The position numbers were made by a program, and so were the translations under genes. Positions 58,888-64,000 of a DNA stretch of 64,000 nt are shown one piece after another (position 1 is the first letter of the stretch; every line of letters begins with the position of its first letter). The stretch spans positions 806,001-870,000 of the forward strand of contig JAIWNE010000002.1 of assembly GCA_025331445.1 (NCBI GenBank), written 5' to 3'. The notes beneath the pieces were generated by a model. That model worked only from the letters and a program-made list of their open reading frames with translations. It did not search any database and was not told the origin of the DNA. Origin of the DNA: Blakeslea trispora (lineage: Eukaryota > Mucoromycota > Mucoromycetes > Mucorales > Choanephoraceae).

Positions 58888-59940
58888 AAGATGGTTTGTA
58901 TGACAGAAAGTATTTATATAGACATATACCTGTGAAGCAGTACATGCTTTTTTTTGTGCTAAATCAGCGACACGCTCAACAATGGTAGCATCCTGAGGCT
59001 TATTAAAGAACAAATCCATACCAGGTTCTGATTGAGAACGTGTTGTATGACGATGTCGACCTGCCAAAATGCCCATGGCTAAAGGAGACCATGGAATCAG
59101 AGCAATCCCTGCATCCTGACAATAAGGAATCATCTCACGTTCTTCTTCTCGATAGATCAGATTGTAACAATTTTGCATCGATACAAATTGAGTCCAACCA
59201 TGTTTCTTTGCAATCCAATTCATTTTTTGAAACTATATTAGAAAGGGAAAAGTGATTCAATAGTCAGCTTTAGTTATCTTTTGGAATATTACCTGCCAAG
59301 CAAAACATGAACTGCAACCAATATATCTCACTTTACCCATACGTACAAGATCGTTTAAGGCTTCCATTACTTCTTCAAGAGGTGTATCCTAATAACACTT
59401 TTGCTTAGTCCAAATATATAATTCATTGCTGAACCGAAAACGTTACTTGATCTAATCGATGAAGTTGATAAAGATCGATATAATCCAGTCCTAAACGTGT
59501 CAAGGAGGCATCTACGGCATCAAAGATATGTTTACGTGATATGCCTTTTTGATTTATCCATTCAGGATCATCCTTGGCTAGACTGAAGGATGGCGTGGTC
59601 AATGGATAATAGAGTTTGGTGGCAATGACAATACGGGATCGAGTCATACCAAGTCTTTGAATGGCTTTACCCAAGACGCGCTCACTTTCTCCATTAGAAT
59701 AGACATCTGCCGTGTCAAAGAAATTGATACCTGCTTCGTATGCTTTCCTTATCAACTCAATTGATTCTTCCTCATCTTTTACCCATGGCTCCCAGTTAGA
59801 ACTACCGAAGGACATGCATCCCAAGGCAAGTCGAGAGACCTTTATTTGTAAGAAGAAAAAATGATGAAAACTTGATCTATCAACAATGTCAAGAAAATAC
59901 ATACACGAAGTCCTGTATGGCCTAAATTGACGTATTCCAT
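58671..59940 (-). CDS. Aldo/keto reductase
   Basis: NAD(P)H-dependent TIM-barrel oxidoreductase of the AKR superfamily (YakC/Shaker-beta-like branch). Exons 59940-59905, 59839-59447, 59388-59293, 59232-58930, 58841-58671; 999 nt, 332 aa. The catalytic tetrad is visible: Asp and Tyr in NFFDTADVYSNGESE, Lys in IVIATKLYY, His in DLYQLHRLD. The cofactor end appears in SPLAMGILAGR and ITCPIIGISQ. The substrate cannot be told from sequence. The last intron (58842-58929) contains a 33-nt T homopolymer (A on the coding strand) directly before its ctttag acceptor. Confidence 0.93.
58848..58880. repeat. 33-nt poly(T) homopolymer inside an intron
   Basis: An unbroken run of 33 T on the plus strand, the longest homopolymer I see here. 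It lies in the last intron of the aldo/keto reductase. Confidence 0.9.
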
Positions 59941-60437
59941 TTAAATGTAAAAGCAAGTAAGAAAGAGCGAAAAAGTGAAATACAAATAGAACACGTCCAT
60001 TTATTTGTTTTTTTTTCACATGAAACAAATGCATTATACATTGCGCGCGCAAAATGATAAATCTATCCAAACATAAATCACATGAAATTGCTTGTTATTA
60101 ACTTTCAAGTCAGTTTACAGCTAAAAATGAATGAGAAAAAGATGCCAATTGACCCTCAACAAGAATAGACTACAGCAAACTGCTTTGATACAGTTACACA
60201 TATAATGGATGTAAGAAAAGCTTATAAATTTAATAGCGAGTCAGAAAAAGTCTTTTTTATTTGTTGTTTAGGTCATTGTTTTCTTTAGTCTTCGTACTTG
60301 ATTTCTTTTGAGTCTCAATATGGGTATACTCGCTACAAGAGCTATACTTTTTTTTGGTAGCCATTGAGTTGTTTTAAGCTTGAAGATGGTGTTCAAAAAA
60401 GAGAAGAAAAAAAAGTACTCACATAAAACAGAAAGAT
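59941..60437. other. Intergenic region, no gene seen
   Basis: About 0.5 kb between two minus-strand genes. Poly-A/T runs only; it must hold the aldo/keto reductase promoter and the 3' end of the upstream gene. Confidence 0.5.
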
Positions 60438-62241
60438 TTAGATGTTCACCTTGATGTTTTCCAAATCCAGTTCGAATTGATTCAATGCCTTTTCAAAGAT
60501 AGAATCAAGATTGGCCATAAATGAGTTGGGTGTGGTTGTGTTCTGATCCTCATCCGTTTCCATTAAAGATGTATCCTTAACTTCTTCTGATTTGACCATG
60601 ACAGTATTTTGTTCTTCAGTCGCATCTTCTTGTATTCTAGGCTTCTTGTTGGTTTCTGAAACTGATGCGTCAGATTTGTTCAACGCACGCTTTTGTACTG
60701 AACTTCCTGCTACTGTTGGTGGTGCAGACGGTCTTTCTGCTGCTGCTGCTGCTGCTGCTGCTACTATAGGAGCTGCCATTTCATGTGGTGTAGAGGTTTT
60801 TGACGTTACTTCGGGCTGTCGTAGAAAAGCACCATTGTTTGCTTCTGTATCAATAGCACTGTAGTCAACCCAGGAGGATATATCGGAGGAACACACTACC
60901 TTTCTGCCTTTCGAAGACATGTTTTTAGGGAGAGGAAGGTAATAAGGATCATAAGGTTCTTTTCGATTTCTTTTAATCCATTGAGCAAGACCATCAGCCA
61001 AATGCGGATTCCATAACATAGGATCACCAACCGGGATGAATTTGACTCCATGATTAAATATGTTGTTCAAAAAACCTCGTTCTATGTGCGATATTGGGCG
61101 ATTTGGATCAAGCTCAACCTTATCCTCTATGCGATCACAAAGGTTTTGTTCAGCTGAATTCATATTGATCAAATTGAACACGCGAGGTACTTCGTTTGTC
61201 CCGTTATGTAATTGTTGGATGTCTGGTAAAGGACCCATGATAGGTTCATACAAGAAAATCAAATTGACATTGGGATTGACAATGACAGAATCCTTTTTTA
61301 AATATAAAGAAAGTTAGTATATTTCATTCAAACGAAAGAAAGGATTTAGTGATACCTTGGCCTGGTTGCTTCTCGAGAATCGAATCACTACACCATATAA
61401 ATTGTTGAAAGAAGCAAATGAAGATAGTTCTCGCATGTTTGATTTAAAACCAGCTGCATGTAGTCTCTTATACAGTTTAGCTTCAGAAGAACTGCTCTGA
61501 CAAACAATGGCTAATTCAAAATTCTATAAATGATAGAAAACAAATTAATCTACATAATAACAACAGTTTCTTTTTCTCTCTCTCTCGCATTAGAAATCAA
61601 TACCCGCCAAATACATAAAAGAGCAAATTTGTTTTGAGAGTATTAAAGGTTTGATTGACATCAATTATGCATCTTTTTTGATGGACTGGCCTAGTTTTCC
61701 TTCTTTTTTTTTTGTTCAAAAGGAAAGGAGCACAGTCAACATTGTCATATATGAAGTAAGTCGGACCGGAAAAAGGAGAGAGAGAGAGAGAGAGAGAGAA
61801 ATAGAGAAAAGAAACAAATAGCGTTATTCTTACAAAATCAGATGTGCGAATATTGTTTAAGAAATTCACAACGAATAATAGTTTGCTGCTTGACTTATCT
61901 CTCTCTTCAGTTGGATGAAAAGAAAAACAGTCAAAGATGCTTGCTATAGTAGCAGATTGACACTTGCCTCTCATCGTATCAATCACTTCAACCTGTGGTG
62001 CTGTAAGCAACAGAGGAATAGAAGGTATCGTTTTGAAGTGCGGCAATGGATATACTATTTTCTTTATGCTGGGGATTGCTTGCTGTACTGGCATTTGAGC
62101 ACACTGCCCTGCACCTGCTTTAGTAAGTGACATGAAGCGTTTAATGTAGGCTTCGGCATCAAACTGAAGCGGTGTACTGGCTGATGCGTGTATTTGTGTT
62201 TTACCAGCTGGTAATAAGGGTTGCACTGGTTCAAGCTTCAT
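60438..62241 (-). CDS. Uncharacterised, probably nuclear protein (476 aa)
   Basis: Exons 62241-61834, 61523-61356, 61292-60438; 1431 nt. Residues 100-230 look like one globular alpha/beta domain (LLFVVNFLNNIRTSDFNFEL, AIVCQSSSSEAKLYKRLHAAG, LYGVVIRFSRSNQAK, VNLIFLYEPIMGPLPD). A conserved-looking patch FIPVGDPMLWNPHLADGLAQ follows, then a disordered tail with nine Ala in a row, a KKPR-type nuclear signal and an acidic end (MVKSEEVKDTSLMETDEDQ). The alternating strand/helix pattern recalls the class II HDAC complex Hda2/Hda3 domain, but this is a weak guess. The coding frame and splice phases are well supported; the function is not known. Confidence 0.7.
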
Positions 62242-62923
62242 ATCTTGTCTTTATATATAAACTGTTCAACCCTAGCAAGAAGGAAAGAAAAAGAAAAGGG
62301 AGGGAGAATAAAAGAAAAATAGCTAGTGCTGCTTTATTTCAGCAGTCTCCTCTGACTGAGTCACAAAATACTAATCTAACATTTTATGCAACTTGCTTTC
62401 AACATCATAAAAGAAATGATGAGTTTGTATCTGATGACAAGCAACCCAACATTGGGCATGAGCTGTGGCGGGCTTGTCTAAATAAATTCAATTACGCTTA
62501 GTTGTAAGTGTCCTCACTAGCCCAAATAGAGCATTCATAATTCTCGACTTGAGCAACATTTTGATGGCTTATTGCTATTAACTCCATGCTGCACAATCAT
62601 CAAATAGTGATGACACAAACACACAACAAAGTCAATCAACATAGACCTATATCAATGGCTGCAATAATGGTATAAATGAGATGTATCTATTATTCGCTAT
62701 TTCTATGTTTATACAGAGGAAAGCCTTTGCAATCCTGAGACTCTTGCTCAAAAAGAATAAATAAGATATGCACATTATTGGGATTGCTGAGATACAAATA
62801 AATGTGGGCACTCTTTGCAATTAACTCTTCACAGTTTGAGGGTAGACCAATTGACAACAAAAGAAAGGGATATTCAAGTATTATGAACAATGATTTATTT
62901 TAATTTAATCGGTTAATTTATAT
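62242..62923. other. Intergenic region, no gene seen
   Basis: 0.7 kb between two minus-strand genes. Short open frames (62172-62501 plus, 62690-62890 minus) lack motifs; the first starts inside the neighbouring gene. Confidence 0.5.
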
Positions 62924-64000
62924 TTACAAAAGTGAAGCCTAAAGAAAAGAATAAGAAATGAGAAAGACGCGTCAATAAATAGGAAAAAAGATAAACTTAC
63001 TCTTCTACTAGCTTCTTCAAGTTCTTCTTCAGTAACTTTGTGGCTAGAGTCGTCGCTAGGGATTTCATATACACCGCCCAAGATAAGGTAAGGACCATAG
63101 GCGAATTCCTTCAAGTCTTCCATGGCAGTAACACCAGACAAGACAAGGACAGGGTCAATTTCAGAAGTGATACCAGCAACAATACTTTTTAAGGAAAATT
63201 AATTGTGTGAATAAAAGATGAAGTCATTCCAAAAATAAAAATAAAAAAGACTTACTCTGTATCCATACGGTCACCAATAATACAGGTTTCCAAACGAGAG
63301 AGACCAAGGACACGTTGAGCATAACGCATGATCAAAGCAGAGGGCTTACCACAGTAGAAAGCTTGGGTCTTGGTAACCAATTCAATGGAGGCAGCGAAAG
63401 CACCAGTGGAGGGGATCTTACGACCTTGAGAATCAAGGGTTTCAACATCCAAATTGGTAGCAATCAACTTGGCACCTTGTTGCACAAGTTGAACAGCCTT
63501 TGTGATCTTTTCAAAGTTAATAGCAGCGGTTTCACCCAAAACGACGTAATCGGGGTTATGATCGTTCATGTAGAAACCCTTTTCATAGAGAGCATAGGCC
63601 AAACCGGGTTCACCAATAACGTAACAAGTACCACCACCAGGCATTTGGGATTCCAAGAACAAGGCAGTAGCTTGACCACAAGTGAAGAAGTGTTCAGCAC
63701 CAACATCAATACCAAGTCTGTGTAACTTTTGTTGCAATTCTTGAGGAGTAGGAGCAGAGTTGTTTGTCAAGAAGAGATACTTCTTGTTGTTATCTTGGAG
63801 GAATTGAACCAATTCCTTGGCACCAGGAAGCAAGTTGGCACCCTATAGAACATTATTATGTTAACCTTCTTGTCACTCCCATTTTTTTCTTTACAAACAA
63901 ATAGACTTACGTGATAGATGACACCATCCATATCAATAATATAACCCTTCTTGTTACGAATGGCTTCTAATCTTTCAGTGTGGAGGACGGGGTCCTTCAA
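62924..64000 (-). CDS. HAD-superfamily class IIA phosphatase, NagD/p-nitrophenylphosphatase type (5' end beyond window)
   Basis: Exons 64000-63911 (open at the right edge), 63842-63256, 63184-63001, 62938-62924. HAD motifs: I is YIIDMDGVIYHG (the nucleophile Asp and acid Asp), II is LFLTNNSAPTP, III includes the Lys of FYCGKPSALIMRYA, IV is IIGDRMDTDIVAGI, the last spanning an intron. The class IIA cap lies between motifs II and III. The family hydrolyses small phosphate esters and nucleotides; the substrate here is unknown. The C-terminus needs a final short exon (ASLL, stop at 62924); reading through the donor instead would add a hydrophobic tail ending at 62905. The start codon is outside the window. 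Confidence 0.9.

Noticed and set aside
63315..63725. 136-codon plus frame over the HAD phosphatase
   Set aside because: Antisense shadow of a conserved exon with clear HAD motifs.

Overview
This window is nuclear DNA of a filamentous fungus, most likely an early-diverging one of the Mucorales/Mucoromycotina type. Nearly every gene is split by short introns (about 30-100 bp, GT-AG with a few GC-AG), intergenic DNA is AT-rich with many homopolymer and CT/GA runs, and the conserved proteins are eukaryotic housekeeping proteins. The lineage call is inference from gene content and intron style, not from a marker gene. There are no operons, rRNA, CRISPR or convincing tRNA genes.

Layout. 1-8.1 kb: the end of a cytoplasmic dynein light intermediate chain gene (minus, cut by the window edge), an ARB2-fold gene with 12 exons (plus) and a StuA-type APSES transcription factor (plus). 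8.4-14.0 kb: accessory DNA with a Helitron-like fragment, a 0.9 kb dispersed repeat and two minisatellites. 14.0-17.2 kb: a compact SET1-like methyltransferase, V-ATPase subunit f, and a lysophosphatidate acyltransferase. 17.2-28.9 kb: a second accessory block with a dead Tc1/mariner element that keeps its terminal inverted repeats and TA target duplication, the second copy of the dispersed repeat, a methyltransferase relic, a tyrosine-recombinase-like fragment and a dead MULE transposase. 29.0-31.6 kb: EMC3 and a secreted pepsin-like aspartic protease, tail to tail. 31.6-34.6 kb: gene-poor. 34.6-43.7 kb: cyclic nucleotide phosphodiesterase, an orphan basic protein, an F-box/LRR-like protein, ALG7, SDC1/DPY30 and a small orphan. 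45.1-64.0 kb: a dense housekeeping stretch with DED1, eIF2-gamma, OST1, ribosomal protein uS14, a ketopantoate reductase, a RING-H2 protein divergent from FIS1, a SET-like protein, an aldo/keto reductase, a nuclear-looking orphan and a class IIA HAD phosphatase (cut by the right edge).

Shared themes. Three chromatin genes lie on this contig: the SET1-like enzyme, SDC1 (a COMPASS subunit) and a second SET-like protein. EMC3, OST1 and ALG7 all serve ER membrane insertion and N-glycosylation. uS14, eIF2-gamma and DED1 serve translation. I rebuilt exon-intron structures by hand for most genes; the exon lengths sum to whole codons in each of those, which supports the models. The most notable observations are two introns with a GCAAGT (GC-AG) donor, 30- and 40-nt introns in OST1, a minimal SET1-like protein with a changed catalytic motif, three PKA-consensus sites in the tail of the phosphodiesterase, and a transposon with exactly definable ends.
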